From NCBI GenBank assembly GCA_023460085.1, contig JAEWRI010000045.1, forward strand, positions 1-28,472: DNA of 28,472 nucleotides. Direction: 5' to 3'. Below the pieces are notes generated by a model that ran no database searches, was not told the DNA's origin, and worked only from the letters and a program-made list of their open reading frames with translations. Every line of letters starts with the position of its first letter. Positions within the stretch are counted from its first letter, which is position 1. The DNA is from Bacillota bacterium. Lineage in GTDB: Bacteria > Bacillota > Clostridia > Christensenellales > SZUA-584. Positions 1 to 9,512 of this stretch are shown here, one piece after another. The translations under genes and the position numbers were made by a program.

Positions 1-104
1 CAAACTTTCGTTTGCCCGGGCTCCTCTTCACAAATCTAGCGTTCTAAAGTATAGTGCTGATTCAGTTTTCAAGGTTCTCCTCCCGCCGTCCTTGCGAACC
101 GCGG
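1..104 (-). promoter_or_regulatory. rRNA operon leader (16S gene off left edge)
   Basis: Read leftward, the transcript from the promoter at 111-139 contains CCTTGAAAACTGAATC (74 to 59). This TTGAAAACT-type string is characteristic of rRNA operon leaders and spacers in Bacillota, where it belongs to the antitermination and processing region. Further left is a small hairpin at 1-14, CAAAC-GAAA-GTTTG on the minus strand, with a GNRA-type loop. No protein-coding frame is convincing here. The 16S gene itself is not in the window, so the assignment rests on the leader string and the tandem strong promoters. Confidence 0.72.
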
Positions 105-110
105 ACTTGT

Positions 111-139
111 ATATTAACAAACCATTCTCGGTTTGTCAA
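111..139 (-). promoter_or_regulatory. rRNA operon proximal SigA promoter
   Basis: On the minus strand the -35 is TTGACA (139-134) and the -10 is TAATAT (116-111), with a 17-base spacer. It lies just upstream of the rRNA leader string. The promoter is embedded in an inverted repeat: TTGACAAACC and GGTTTGTTAA flank a 6-base centre, with one mismatch. The repeat therefore runs from the -35 to the -10 hexamer. Confidence 0.8.
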
Positions 140-272
140 CACCGAATTTTGAAACTTTTCTCTGCCCCTGCTCTCTTCCGGTAACCATACAGCTCGCGGC
201 AGAAATGCCTGTTTCAATACCTTTTTCAGTTTCCCAAAGTTCTCATTGCGCGCCTTTTTGTGGCGCTCAACC

Positions 273-301
273 ATAGTAACAAAACCCCTTCTCTTTGTCA
301 A
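273..301 (-). promoter_or_regulatory. rRNA operon distal SigA promoter
   Basis: The minus-strand -35 is TTGACA (301-296) and the -10 is TACTAT (278-273), with 17 bases between. It stands about 160 bases upstream of the second promoter and points the same way. Tandem strong promoters are usual for rRNA operons. A short hairpin, GCGCC-N7-GGCGC (266-250), falls at the start of its transcript. Confidence 0.72.
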
Positions 302-461
302 TCGGTTTTTCGGGAAATTTAAGAATGAAATTATAAAAAACCAACGACATTCATATTCCCCGCGAAAGACTTCTCATTCATTGCTTCGATTGCCTTGCTT
401 TGCTCTATTTTTGCCTTTCCATCTGCAGTTTCATACCCGCAAAAATGATGCGATTCCTCCG

Positions 462-491
462 TTGACAGCGCAACGCTTCGTTCTGTAGAAT
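462..491 (+). promoter_or_regulatory. SigA promoter of the ComEC-like gene
   Basis: TTGACA at 462-467 and TAGAAT at 486-491 are separated by 18 bases. The start codon at 530 follows about 38 bases after the -10. It diverges from the rRNA promoters. The stretch 302-461 shows no gene. Confidence 0.7.
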
Positions 492-529
492 CAGTGTGGC
501 ATGACTGATTTGCCGGAAAGGCGGAGACG

Positions 530-1468
530 ATGCAGGCAAAGCATAAAGGCAGGAGCGTGCGGCGCTCTCAGGGCAGTGCTTCAAAGCGCAGGCAGCTCAC
601 CCAAAAACAGCTCATATTAACACTCCTTATTCTATTCATTTGTGCGGCACTTTTCTACATTCTGCTTACAGAAATTGATGCGCCGGAACCTGCTGCGCAA
701 AACGGCAGCGCTACCCTCAGCGTGCTGGTTATCGATGTGGGCCAGGGAGACAGCATACTCGTTACCATGAGCACCGGCGAGGTGATGCTGATAGACGCGG
801 GCGAATCCGATTCTGTTGCCGCCATCCACGAGGAGCTGGACGAGCGCAACATTGATACCATCGACATCCTCGTCGCCACGCACCCGCACGCCGACCACAT
901 CGGGGGTATGCAGAACATCATTGAAAATTACAGCATTGGCGCGATATACATGCCGGACGAGACGAGCACCTCCCGGGTGTATCGCAACCTCATGGACGCC
1001 GTCGAGGCCCGAAGCATCCCCGTCGTCGAAGCGTATGCGGGCGAACAGTTCTCCCTCGGCGCGGCCCAATGCACCATCGTCTCTCCCGGCCAGGAAGACG
1101 ATAACGACGCCAACAATGAAAGCGTCGTGATATTCCTCGACTATCTTGATACGGAATGTCTGTTCACCGGAGATATGGAGGAATCCGCCGAGAAGGAAGT
1201 GCTGGCCGGTGGGTATTATATCGATGCGGATATACTGAAACTCGGGCATCATGGGTCTTCCACCAGCACAGGCGAGGAATTTTTCGACGCGGTATCTCCG
1301 GAATATGCCGTGATTAGCTGCGGGAAAGATAATTCCTACGGTCATCCTCACGAAGAGACGCTCGACTTGCTTGCCGAAAACGGGATTACCCCCTACCGCA
1401 CTGATATCTCGGGTGACATATTGTTCGTTTCTGACGGTCATACCATACAGGTCACCACCGGCGGCTGA
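530..1468 (+). CDS. Membrane-anchored ComEC-like metallo-beta-lactamase-fold protein
   Basis: This 312-residue protein has a basic N-terminus, one membrane segment at about 28-47 and an extracytoplasmic MBL domain from about 63. The metal-binding motif THPHADH is at 117-123, with D215 (GDM) and H240/H241 in the later motifs. The opening VIDVGQGDS (68-75) and the KLGHHGSS block are typical of the C-terminal MBL domain of the DNA-uptake channel ComEC. The competence channel domain is absent, so this is the stand-alone ComEC-like type. Substrate is unknown; a secreted nuclease or phosphodiesterase activity is plausible but inferred. The start ATG is preceded by AAGGCGGAG. It is a single-gene unit with its own promoter and a terminator shared with the convergent protease gene. 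Confidence 0.85.
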   Translation: MQAKHKGRSVRRSQGSASKRRQLTQKQLILTLLILFICAALFYILLTEIDAPEPAAQNGSATLSVLVIDVGQGDSILVTMSTGEVMLIDAGESDSVAAIHEELDERNIDTIDILVATHPHADHIGGMQNIIENYSIGAIYMPDETSTSRVYRNLMDAVEARSIPVVEAYAGEQFSLGAAQCTIVSPGQEDDNDANNESVVIFLDYLDTECLFTGDMEESAEKEVLAGGYYIDADILKLGHHGSSTSTGEEFFDAVSPEYAVISCGKDNSYGHPHEETLDLLAENGITPYRTDISGDILFVSDGHTIQVTTGG

Positions 1469-1483
1469 ACCTCCGGCGGACAG

Positions 1484-1509
1484 AAAAAAGGCCGGGGGAC
1501 CGGCCTTTT
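1484..1509. terminator. Bidirectional intrinsic terminator
   Basis: The 10-bp stem AAAAGGCCGG (1486-1495) pairs with CCGGCCTTTT (1500-1509) around a GGGA loop. It is T-rich after the stem on the plus strand, and the A-run at 1484-1489 gives a U-run on the minus strand. It sits between two convergent genes and can end both. Confidence 0.88.
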
Positions 1510-1523
1510 GTTATATTGCCCGT

Positions 1524-2846
1524 TCAGCTCATGTTGTTGAGATCGCCTACGGTCACAGAAGCCTCATGCTCTCTGCCGTCGCGCCATACCGTCAGACTCA
1601 GTTTTTCGCCTACGGCGTGCCCGCGTATAATGTCCGTCAGTTCCTCCACGGTCTTTACAATTTTGCCGTCCGCTTTGATGATGATATCGTTGGCCATGAT
1701 GCCCGCCAGTGCCGCGGGACCACCCTCCGTCACAGACACCACCGTAACGCCTTCCGGCGAACCGCTCGGGTTGTATTCGTTATACTCGTCCACAAGACAC
1801 GATATGCCGATACCGGGGCGCTCCACACTGCCATTGCGCATCAATTCCTCGATAACCGGCTTAGCCGTGTTGATGGGTATCGCGTAACCGATACCTTCCG
1901 CGGATATGGTTTGCCCGTACTCGTCGATGCCGGCCACCGTATCCTTGAGCGTATTGATGCCGATAACTTCACCGCTCATATCGATCAGCGGGCCGCCGCT
2001 GTTGCCCGGATTGATGGCTGCGTCAGTCTGAATGTACTCCTGCGTATATCCGTCCTCGTTGGTGATGTCCTGATGGAGCCCGCTTACAATGCCCGAAGTA
2101 ACCGTACCATAGCCCTGCCCCAGTGCGTTGCCGATAGCAACTACTTCCTCTCCCACGCGCAGCGTATCAGAATCTCCCAGCGCCACTGCCGTCAAATCCT
2201 TCGCGTCAATTTTGATGACCGCAACGTCCGTTGCTTCGTCTCCGCCGACCACGCCCGCCTTATACTCGGTGCCGTCGCTCATTTTGACCACAACGTTATA
2301 GCTTCCCCGCTCTGCAACCACGTGATTGTTGGTTACAATGTACCCGTCTGCAGTAATGATGAAGCCGGTTCCCTGCGCGTCATAATCGTCCGGCACACTG
2401 GGATCGTCTATTCGCACCACCACCACCGACGGACTGATTGCAGCCACAATCTGTACGATGGGGCTGTCGCCACCGCTGATACTGGGCGTGTCCCCGCCGA
2501 TTTGAGGGTCGTTTGTGGTCAGCGCGCTGTCGGGCGTCGCGTTGGGCTTCTCACTCGTCTGCGTGGCCGGAGTAGCCGTAGGCTCCGCCGCCGCCACTTC
2601 TGATTCTCTGCCTGCACCAAAGTCCGGAGAAAGCACGTATACACCGATAGCGCTTCCGATGATCAGGCACAGGACCATGAAGATGGCGATCAGCGCACGC
2701 CGCAGGCCCTTCCTTTCCGGCGGCTTGCCGCCTGGTGCCCCGCCGTATGGATTATATGGGTTATAATAATAGCCACCCGGTTGATCCGAGCCATACTGGT
2801 ACGTATAGGGCTGCCCGTTATTATTTCTGTTATCGTTGGTTTCCAT
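1524..2846 (-). CDS. htrA: HtrA/DegP-type membrane-anchored serine protease
   Basis: The 440-residue protein has an unusual Tyr/Gly/Asn/Pro-rich cytoplasmic N-terminus (about 1-45), one TM segment (about 50-72), a Thr/Pro/Ala-rich linker, a trypsin-like domain (about 125-335) and one PDZ domain (about 343-435). The triad is visible: H175 in TNNHVV, D207 in ATDVAV and S283 in GNSGGP. It should degrade or refold damaged extracytoplasmic proteins. An in-frame GTG at 2855 directly abuts GGAAAGG, leaving no spacing; the ATG at 2846 is 9 bases from it and is preferred. It lies 78 bases after the kinase gene in the same direction, so the two-component system may control it. The domain order is normal for Bacillota HtrA. 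Confidence 0.93.
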   Translation of the reverse strand: METNDNRNNNGQPYTYQYGSDQPGGYYYNPYNPYGGAPGGKPPERKGLRRALIAIFMVLCLIIGSAIGVYVLSPDFGAGRESEVAAAEPTATPATQTSEKPNATPDSALTTNDPQIGGDTPSISGGDSPIVQIVAAISPSVVVVRIDDPSVPDDYDAQGTGFIITADGYIVTNNHVVAERGSYNVVVKMSDGTEYKAGVVGGDEATDVAVIKIDAKDLTAVALGDSDTLRVGEEVVAIGNALGQGYGTVTSGIVSGLHQDITNEDGYTQEYIQTDAAINPGNSGGPLIDMSGEVIGINTLKDTVAGIDEYGQTISAEGIGYAIPINTAKPVIEELMRNGSVERPGIGISCLVDEYNEYNPSGSPEGVTVVSVTEGGPAALAGIMANDIIIKADGKIVKTVEELTDIIRGHAVGEKLSLTVWRDGREHEASVTVGDLNNMS

Positions 2847-2924
2847 TCCACCCACCCTTTCCTTCTATACCTGTATTTTATAGTAAGAATTTGAACAAAT
2901 AACAAACAAGGAGTAAATATTGCG

Positions 2925-4366
2925 TTACACCTTCCCGCTCCGATTCGGGAAGGCCTGTGTGAGCGAGAATGTAAATGTTGTCCCTTCGCCCGGCGCGGAC
3001 TTCAGCCATATTTTCTCCCCATGCTGCGCAACGATGCGTTTGACGAGATGCAGCCCGATACCCGCACCCGGTTTGCTGCGGCTGTGTGATTTATCCACCT
3101 TGTAAAACCGCTCAAAAACGCTGGGCTGCTCGTCCTCGGGAATCCCTTCCCCGGTATCCGCGATGTTGACGAGTATCTTATTGTCCAGCCGTTCCGTCCA
3201 TAAGCTGAGCAGCCCACCCTCGTAAGAAAACTTTACGGCATTGTCAATGAGGTTGGTCAGCACCTGAGACATCCTGTCCTCGTCCGCCCAAACCATGGTC
3301 TTGTCCTCGTCCAGCCGGATATCCACCTCCAGCTTCTTCGCCTCTATCTGCTGCTCGAACATCAGCAGGCAGCGCCGCAGCAGCTCATTAATGTCGAACT
3401 CGGAAAACTCCATCGGGAATTTGCCGGACTCAATTTTAGCCAGATTCAAAAAGTCGCTGATCATCGTGCTCATGCGTTTGGTTTCGCCCAGCACAATTTC
3501 GAGGTACCTGGTTCTGTCCTGCTCGTCGATAGCACCGTCCAATATGCCCTGAATAAAACCCTGTACCGCCGCCAGCGGCGTGCGCAGCTCGTGAGACACA
3601 TTGGCGATGAATGTGTTTCGCAGACCGTCCTGCAGCTTCAGTTCTTCCGCCATACGATTGAACGATACCGCAAGCTCTCCGATTTCGTCGCTCGTCGTCG
3701 GTTTGACGCGAAAATCAAGGTTGCCCCGCGCCAGTTCCCGCGAAGCATGAGAGATGTCGCGTATCGGTTTCACAATGTGCCGCGACAGCACGGAAACGAG
3801 CACCGCCGCAAAGGCCACGGAGATCAGCAGCGGAAAGAACACCTGCCGGAATATAGAGTTCAGCGCGGCGCCGGCCTCGCTCACCTCTTTATGAACGACG
3901 ATGGCACCCGCAAACATATTGTTGATCTCCAGCGGTATTTCAATGGTCATTACAGAGCTGTTGAAGGTTTCGTCCATGTTGGAAACCTGCTTGGCAGCGA
4001 CCCCATCACGTGCCAGCGTATAGAACCGCCGTATGCTTTCCGAGGAAGACGCTTCTTCAACGTTGCCTTTACCTTCCGGATCGAAGATTTTATCAATCAT
4101 CCCCATCTTCACGATCCAGATTATGGTGTGCTCACTCGATGCCTTCTGCATCATTTTATCGTAAAGATCGTCCTGTGTGACAGCTCCGTTATAGTAGTCC
4201 TCGTACCAGCCGTTAATCTCCTGCGCGTTGGCAATCATATCGCTCATCTGGGAGTTGAAATACTCGCTTTTCAGGTTCTCAAAGAAAATACCGCCCACCA
4301 GCGTGAACGCTATCACGATGATCAGCAGGTATACAGAGAGCATGCGCCAGAAAAGCGATTTCCTCA

Positions 4367-4367
<1 letters not shown>
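2925..4367 (-). CDS. HAMP-domain sensor histidine kinase
   Basis: The 480-residue kinase has TM1 (about 10-29), an extracytoplasmic sensor region (about 30-175), TM2 (about 177-195), HAMP (about 196-248), HisKA with phospho-acceptor H259 in NVSHELRTPL, and HATPase_c. The latter shows the N box around N372-N376, G1 DTGEGIP (404-410) and G2 GAGIGLH (434-440). All residues needed for autophosphorylation are present. The start overlaps the regulator's stop by one base (TGATG), indicating translational coupling. The architecture resembles the WalK/PhoR/ResE group, but no cytoplasmic PAS domain is apparent, so it is not called walK. The ligand is unknown. Confidence 0.93.
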
Positions 4368-5047
<680 letters not shown>

Positions 5048-5088
5048 GCTTTCACCTCTCCGATACGGATTTGATGCGGTTTACCTGC

Positions 5089-5094
5089 ATTATA
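5089..5094 (-). promoter_or_regulatory. Possible -10 box of the two-component operon
   Basis: A perfect TATAAT on the minus strand lies 41 bases before the regulator start. No good -35 hexamer is seen 16-18 bases upstream, where the sequence is a T-rich run. It could be an activator-dependent or autoregulated promoter. Confidence 0.4.
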
Positions 5095-5157
5095 GTCCAA
5101 TTATTAGGGAAGAAAAATACCGCGCTCCCTACTTTTCACCGAATATTCATAATTGTT

Positions 5158-5592
5158 TCATACTTCAATGACTTCTATGCCATTCCTTTTCAGCAGCGCT
5201 GCTGTCACACCGTCGCCGTCGCGCAGCACGCCGGAAAAGGTGCCGTCGTAGATACGCCCGCAGCCGCAGGAGGGACTTTTGGATTTAAGGTAAGCCCGTT
5301 CCGCGCCGCAGCGCCGGGCGGCCTCCAGCGTCCTCTGGGCGCCTTGCAGGTACTCCGCCGTCCTGTCGGAACCATCCTCCCCCATCACGCGCGTGCGGCC
5401 TTCCAAGACGTCCCCGCCATCTCCGTTGGCGATTTCGGACGGGCAGCGCGGAATAGGCATGCCCGCGAGGCACTCGGGGCAAACCGCTTTCAACTCCCCT
5501 GCGTCATACTGCTTTCTGATCTCCGCGTTTTCCCGTGCTTCGCCGTCGTAGCGGCATTTACTTCCTGTCAGGCACGCGCTGCAGATATCCAT
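5158..5592 (-). CDS. DUF523 family protein
   Basis: This 144-residue protein has the family signature: SACLTGSKCRYDG near the N-terminus (5-17), a CPE motif (about 38-40), and KSPSCGCGRIYDGTFSG plus GDGVTAALL towards the C-terminus. The family's conserved cysteines (C7, C13 and the CGCG pair) suggest metal or Fe-S binding, but its biochemical function is not established. The ATG at 5592 has a strong GGAGGGG five bases upstream that overlaps the end of mutS2. The two genes are 8 bases apart and are almost certainly cotranscribed; no functional link is known. Confidence 0.86.
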   Translation of the reverse strand: MDICSACLTGSKCRYDGEARENAEIRKQYDAGELKAVCPECLAGMPIPRCPSEIANGDGGDVLEGRTRVMGEDGSDRTAEYLQGAQRTLEAARRCGAERAYLKSKSPSCGCGRIYDGTFSGVLRDGDGVTAALLKRNGIEVIEV

Positions 5593-5600
5593 GTCCCCTC

Positions 5601-7943
5601 CTACTTCGCCTTCAGCGTCACCACCGTCACGCCGTCTTCACCCTCGCCGTAGATTCCGCGGCGGAATCCCTCCACATGAGCATGGGATTTCAGAAAACTG
5701 CGCAGCCCGGTGCGCAGCACGCCCGTCCCTTTGCCGTGGATCACCATCACTTCAGTCTGCCCCGAGAGATACGCTTCATCGAGATACCGATCCGTCTCCA
5801 TTTCCGCCTCGTCCAGCGTCATGCCGCGCACATCGATGCTCATGCTCACCGGCTTGTCCACGCGCTGCACGCGTCCCAACCGCTGCGGCTGCTTCTCCGG
5901 CAGCGCGCGCTCCACCTCAGAGAGCGCCACCGTGAGCTTCAGTGCCCCGGCCTGAATGTATACCTTGCCGTCGCGCGGGGCTTTAAGCACCGTTGCCGCC
6001 ACGCCGTTTTCGATGATCCGCACGGTATCGCCTTCGGAAAGCTGCTCCGGCGTAAGATCGCTCTTCCGTGTCTGCTTCTTTCGCAGGGCACCTGCCTTCT
6101 CTCCAATTTTATCGGAGAGCGCTTTGCGCGCAGCGTTGATGTCTTCCTGCCGCGCGCTCTGCGCCCGCTTCAGCTCCGTAATTACGCGCTCCGCCTCGTC
6201 GCGTGCCTCCTTAAGAATTTGCAACGCCTTTTCGTTGGCATCCCCCACGATTTTCTGCGCCTTCTCCTGCGCCTTCGTCAGCTCCGTATCCGACTTATCC
6301 TTAAAGGACTGCGCGGTGCGCCGAAAGTTTTCGGCCTGCTCCTCTTTGCGCTGTGCCAGTTCACGCTGGCGCTGCGCCTCGCTGATGAGCTGCTCGAACT
6401 TGACGGTTTCCTCGCTCATGTGCTCCTTCGCGCGCAGAATGATGGCATCGTCCAGCCCCAGTTTTTTCGAGATTTCAAACGCGTTGGATACCCCCGGCAC
6501 GCCCATGATCAGCCGGTATGTCGGCGACAGCGTTTGTACATTGAACTCCATACAGGCGTTCTCGTAGGCCCCGCTCGCCATGGCAAACGCCTTGATTTCA
6601 CTGTAATGCGTCGTCGCGAGCACACGGCAGCCGCGCGATGCCAGCGTCTCGAGAATGGCCATTGCCAGCGCTGCGCCCTCCGCCGGGTCGGTGCCCGCGC
6701 CCAGCTCGTCCAGCAGCACCAGAGAATGGGCGTCGGCATGCTTTGTAATCAGCGTAATGTTGCGCATGTGAGACGAAAACGTGGACAGGCTCTGCTCGAT
6801 GCTTTGCTCGTCGCCGATGTCAGCGTACAGCCCGGACAGCACCGGCAGCTTCGTCCCGCCATCCGCGGGGACGAACAGGCCGCACTGCGCCATGAGCACC
6901 AAAAGCCCGGTGAGCTTCAGCGTCACCGTCTTGCCGCCCGTGTTGGGGCCGGTAATAATGAGACCGCTGCGGCCTTCGTCCAGGCTCAGAGACACGGGGA
7001 CCACCTTTTTGGGATCGATCAGCGGGTGACGTCCATTGCGGATCTCAATACGCCCATCCCGCGTCAGCGCAGGCGGCGACGCCTTCATCGCCGACGCCAG
7101 GGACGCGCGGGCAAATATGAGATCCAGCGCCGTCAGTGTCTCCAGATCATCTTTCAGCGCGTGCCAGTCGCCGCGCAGCCTTTCAGAGAAAACGTGCAGT
7201 ATGCGCTCGATCTCCGCGCGTTCGGCCATTTCCAGCTCCCGCAGGCGGTTGTTGGCTTCCACAACCTCCATTGGCTCAATAAACAGCGTCTGCCCGCTGC
7301 CGGACTGATCGTGTACAAGCCCCTTCACATTGCGCCGGTGTTCGGCCTTGACGGGCACTACATAGCGCCCGCTGCGCATCGTGACGATGGCATCCTGCAG
7401 GTGCTCCTTATGCTGCGCGGAGCGAATCATATCGTTCAGCTTTTCGCGGATACCGTCGTTTTCGCGAATCATGCGGCGGCGGATGCTCGCCAGCTCCGGT
7501 GAAGCGCTGTCTGCCAACTCATCTTCGCTGACAATGGCGTTATCGATATCCGCAATGAGCGCATCGGTATAGAACAGCGTCTGTGCCATATCAAACAGCG
7601 TGTTCGGTCCGTCCTCGCTGCGCTCGATTCCCTTGCGTGCGCGACGCGCCGCTTTCAGAACGCTCAGCACGCGCAACAGCTCCCGGCAGCCGATGTCCGC
7701 GCCCGCCTTCAGCCGCGCTATCTCCCCCGCGATATCAGAAAACCCGCCCATCGGGCTTGCCGCGGCGCGCATCAGCACGCTTTCGGCCTCCAGCGTTTCC
7801 GCCTGCAAACGCTCTACCTGCCGATAGTCCGTGCTGGGCATTATCCCAAGCGCCCGTTGCTTCCCCGGCTCCGACAGCGCGCGCTCCGCCAGCCGTTCAC
7901 GGATTTTATCAAATTCGAGTTTCGTCAGTACTTTCTCGTTCAT
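5601..7943 (-). CDS. mutS2: Endonuclease MutS2 / RqcU-type ATPase
   Basis: The 780-residue protein has the usual MutS2 length and order: core/lever helices (about 1-290), MutS ATPase with Walker A GPNTGGKT (332-339) and Walker B LVLLDE (408-413), a long charged coiled-coil (about 510-625), and a C-terminal Smr domain (about 702-780) with IDVRG (703-707) and HGKGTG (736-741). It lacks the mismatch-recognition domain of MutS1. Family members suppress recombination or, in Bacillus, act on collided ribosomes. The ATG at 7943 is chosen because homology begins there (MNEKVLTKLEF) and an AGGGATAAGG lies just upstream; the frame stays open 36 codons further without family similarity. Confidence 0.95.
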   Translation of the reverse strand: MNEKVLTKLEFDKIRERLAERALSEPGKQRALGIMPSTDYRQVERLQAETLEAESVLMRAAASPMGGFSDIAGEIARLKAGADIGCRELLRVLSVLKAARRARKGIERSEDGPNTLFDMAQTLFYTDALIADIDNAIVSEDELADSASPELASIRRRMIRENDGIREKLNDMIRSAQHKEHLQDAIVTMRSGRYVVPVKAEHRRNVKGLVHDQSGSGQTLFIEPMEVVEANNRLRELEMAERAEIERILHVFSERLRGDWHALKDDLETLTALDLIFARASLASAMKASPPALTRDGRIEIRNGRHPLIDPKKVVPVSLSLDEGRSGLIITGPNTGGKTVTLKLTGLLVLMAQCGLFVPADGGTKLPVLSGLYADIGDEQSIEQSLSTFSSHMRNITLITKHADAHSLVLLDELGAGTDPAEGAALAMAILETLASRGCRVLATTHYSEIKAFAMASGAYENACMEFNVQTLSPTYRLIMGVPGVSNAFEISKKLGLDDAIILRAKEHMSEETVKFEQLISEAQRQRELAQRKEEQAENFRRTAQSFKDKSDTELTKAQEKAQKIVGDANEKALQILKEARDEAERVITELKRAQSARQEDINAARKALSDKIGEKAGALRKKQTRKSDLTPEQLSEGDTVRIIENGVAATVLKAPRDGKVYIQAGALKLTVALSEVERALPEKQPQRLGRVQRVDKPVSMSIDVRGMTLDEAEMETDRYLDEAYLSGQTEVMVIHGKGTGVLRTGLRSFLKSHAHVEGFRRGIYGEGEDGVTVVTLKAK

Positions 7944-7971
7944 ATGCCTTATCCCTGTTTTAATCTTCCTC

Positions 7972-8000
7972 ATCATAACACGTTCCGCGCGTCCTGAAAA
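7972..8000 (-). promoter_or_regulatory. Possible extended -10 promoter of mutS2
   Basis: On the minus strand TG-T-TATGAT gives an extended -10 (7980-7972). The -35 position holds a weak TTTTCA (8000-7995) at 17 bases. The -10 lies 28 bases before the mutS2 start. Confidence 0.35.
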
Positions 8001-8058
8001 GCGCACCGTCCATACGCCTTCCCAAGTAACAAAAAATATAACCCCGTGCACGGCACAA

Positions 8059-8081
8059 TAAAAGGAGCCGGTGAAGGCTCC
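8059..8081 (-). terminator. Intrinsic terminator of lysA
   Basis: On the minus strand GGAGCC (8081-8076), a six-base loop and GGCTCC (8069-8064) are followed by TTTTATT. It lies 27 bases after the lysA stop. Confidence 0.85.
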
Positions 8082-8107
8082 CTGTGTGTATATAGTGAAG
8101 CTTGCCC

Positions 8108-9418
8108 TTACAGCCAGCTCGGCACCCTGTCGTTTTCGACCAGCTGCTCATAGGTTTGCCGCTGCAGCATCAGCTCCGCGCGGCCGTCCTTTACGAGCAC
8201 GATGGCGGGCATGGGCAGCTTGTTATAGTTGCTGGCCATGGAATAATGATACGCGCCGGTTGTGAACACGGCCAGCACGTCGCCTGCCTTGGGTTCGGGC
8301 AGTTCCGCGTTCCAAATCAGCATGTCGCCACTCTCGCAAGTGCGCCCCGCGATGGAAACCACCTGCGTGTCGGGCTCATTCATGCGGCCCGCCAGCGCGC
8401 AGGTATACTCCGCTTGATACAGTGCCACGCGCGGGTTGTCCGCCATGCCGCCGTCCACGCTGACATAGGTGCGGATACCGGGCACTTCTTTGATATCGCC
8501 CACGGTGTAAAGCGTCGTGCCGGCTTCGCCCACGATGGAGCGGCCCGGCTCTATGGCAAACACAGGCGTATCGATCCCCTTCTCCGCACAAAGCCTCTCC
8601 AACTCCTCATGCATCGCGTGTACGTATTCCTCCGGGCGCAGCGGCTTATCCGCCGATAGGTAATGAACACCGTATCCTCCGCCGAAATTGATCTCCGTGA
8701 AGGAAAACCCGGTTTCGCGCCGTACATCCAGCAGAAAGTTCAGCATTACGTCCACCGTATCGCGGAAGGGCGTCAGCTCGAAAATCTGCGATCCGATATG
8801 ACAGTGCATGCCCACGAGGTTGATACCCGGTTTGCCGAGTATCTCCTTGACGATGCGCATGGCCTCGCCGTCCGGAATGCCAAATCCAAATTTGGAATCC
8901 ATCTGACCGGTCTTGATGTATTCATGCGTGTGCGCTTCGATGCCGGGTTTCAAACGCACCGACACGTCCTGCACGCGTCCCATCTGCTGTGCCAGCCGCG
9001 ATATCATATCGATCTCGCTGATGCTGTCAATGACGATGTGTCCGATCCCGGCCTCCACCGCCATGCGCAAATCCGGCAGCGTCTTGACGTTGCCGTGCAG
9101 GTATATCTTTGCCGGGTCGAAGCCCGCCCTCAGCGCGATAAAAAGCTCTCCTCCGGACGCGACATCCAATCCCATTCCTTCGCTCTGCACGATTTTGCAC
9201 ATCGCGGTATTCAAAAACGCCTTGCCCGCAAACATCACTTTGCCGCCGCCCGCGTATTTACCGATCTCTTCCACATAGCCGCGGCAGACGCTCCGGACGG
9301 TATCCTCCTCCATGATGTAGAGCGGCGTGCCGAATTCCTCCGCCAGCGCCACCGCGTCGCAGCCGCCCAGCACAAGATGTCCTTTTTCGTTTACGTCCAG
9401 CTTCTTCCAGTGTCTCAT
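8108..9418 (-). CDS. lysA: Diaminopimelate decarboxylase
   Basis: This 436-residue PLP enzyme of fold type III converts meso-diaminopimelate to L-lysine, the last step of lysine synthesis. Visible motifs are the PLP lysine K66 in FAGKAF, LHGN (108-110 region), HCHIGSQ around H207, GGGYG (246-250), EPGR (290-293) and CESGD with C361 at the active site of the partner subunit. Length and motif order are normal. The ATG at 9418 is chosen: GAAAGG is six bases upstream, whereas an in-frame start ten codons earlier lies before it. It is a single-gene unit with its own promoter and terminator. The leader is only about 20 bases, so there is no lysine riboswitch. Confidence 0.95.
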   Translation of the reverse strand: MRHWKKLDVNEKGHLVLGGCDAVALAEEFGTPLYIMEEDTVRSVCRGYVEEIGKYAGGGKVMFAGKAFLNTAMCKIVQSEGMGLDVASGGELFIALRAGFDPAKIYLHGNVKTLPDLRMAVEAGIGHIVIDSISEIDMISRLAQQMGRVQDVSVRLKPGIEAHTHEYIKTGQMDSKFGFGIPDGEAMRIVKEILGKPGINLVGMHCHIGSQIFELTPFRDTVDVMLNFLLDVRRETGFSFTEINFGGGYGVHYLSADKPLRPEEYVHAMHEELERLCAEKGIDTPVFAIEPGRSIVGEAGTTLYTVGDIKEVPGIRTYVSVDGGMADNPRVALYQAEYTCALAGRMNEPDTQVVSIAGRTCESGDMLIWNAELPEPKAGDVLAVFTTGAYHYSMASNYNKLPMPAIVLVKDGRAELMLQRQTYEQLVENDRVPSWL

Positions 9419-9446
9419 GTCATGCCTTTCAAAAATATATGGTAGC

Positions 9447-9476
9447 ATAGTAACATACGCACTTCAGCGGTGTCAA
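9447..9476 (-). promoter_or_regulatory. SigA promoter of lysA
   Basis: On the minus strand TTGACA (9476-9471) and TACTAT (9452-9447) are 18 bases apart. The -10 is 28 bases from the lysA start. Confidence 0.75.
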
Positions 9477-9512
9477 CGGAACGCATAAATGAATTCCATG
9501 TCAGAAATCCGC

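Noticed and set aside
62..488. Short ORFs of about 80 codons on both strands left of the first gene
   Set aside because: They cover the rRNA promoters and leader, lack ribosome-binding sites and have no protein-like composition.
530..1468. Full ComEC competence channel
   Set aside because: Only one TM segment and the MBL domain are present; the channel domain is absent.
1371..2603. A 410-codon open frame antisense to htrA
   Set aside because: Shadow of htrA; His/Arg/Val-rich, crosses the terminator at 1484-1509 and has no ribosome-binding site.
5535..7502. A 655-codon open frame antisense to mutS2
   Set aside because: It is rich in Arg, His and Gln and mirrors the codon bias of mutS2 on the other strand; mutS2 motifs are complete.
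9419..9446. Lysine riboswitch before lysA
   Set aside because: The predicted leader is about 20 bases, far too short.
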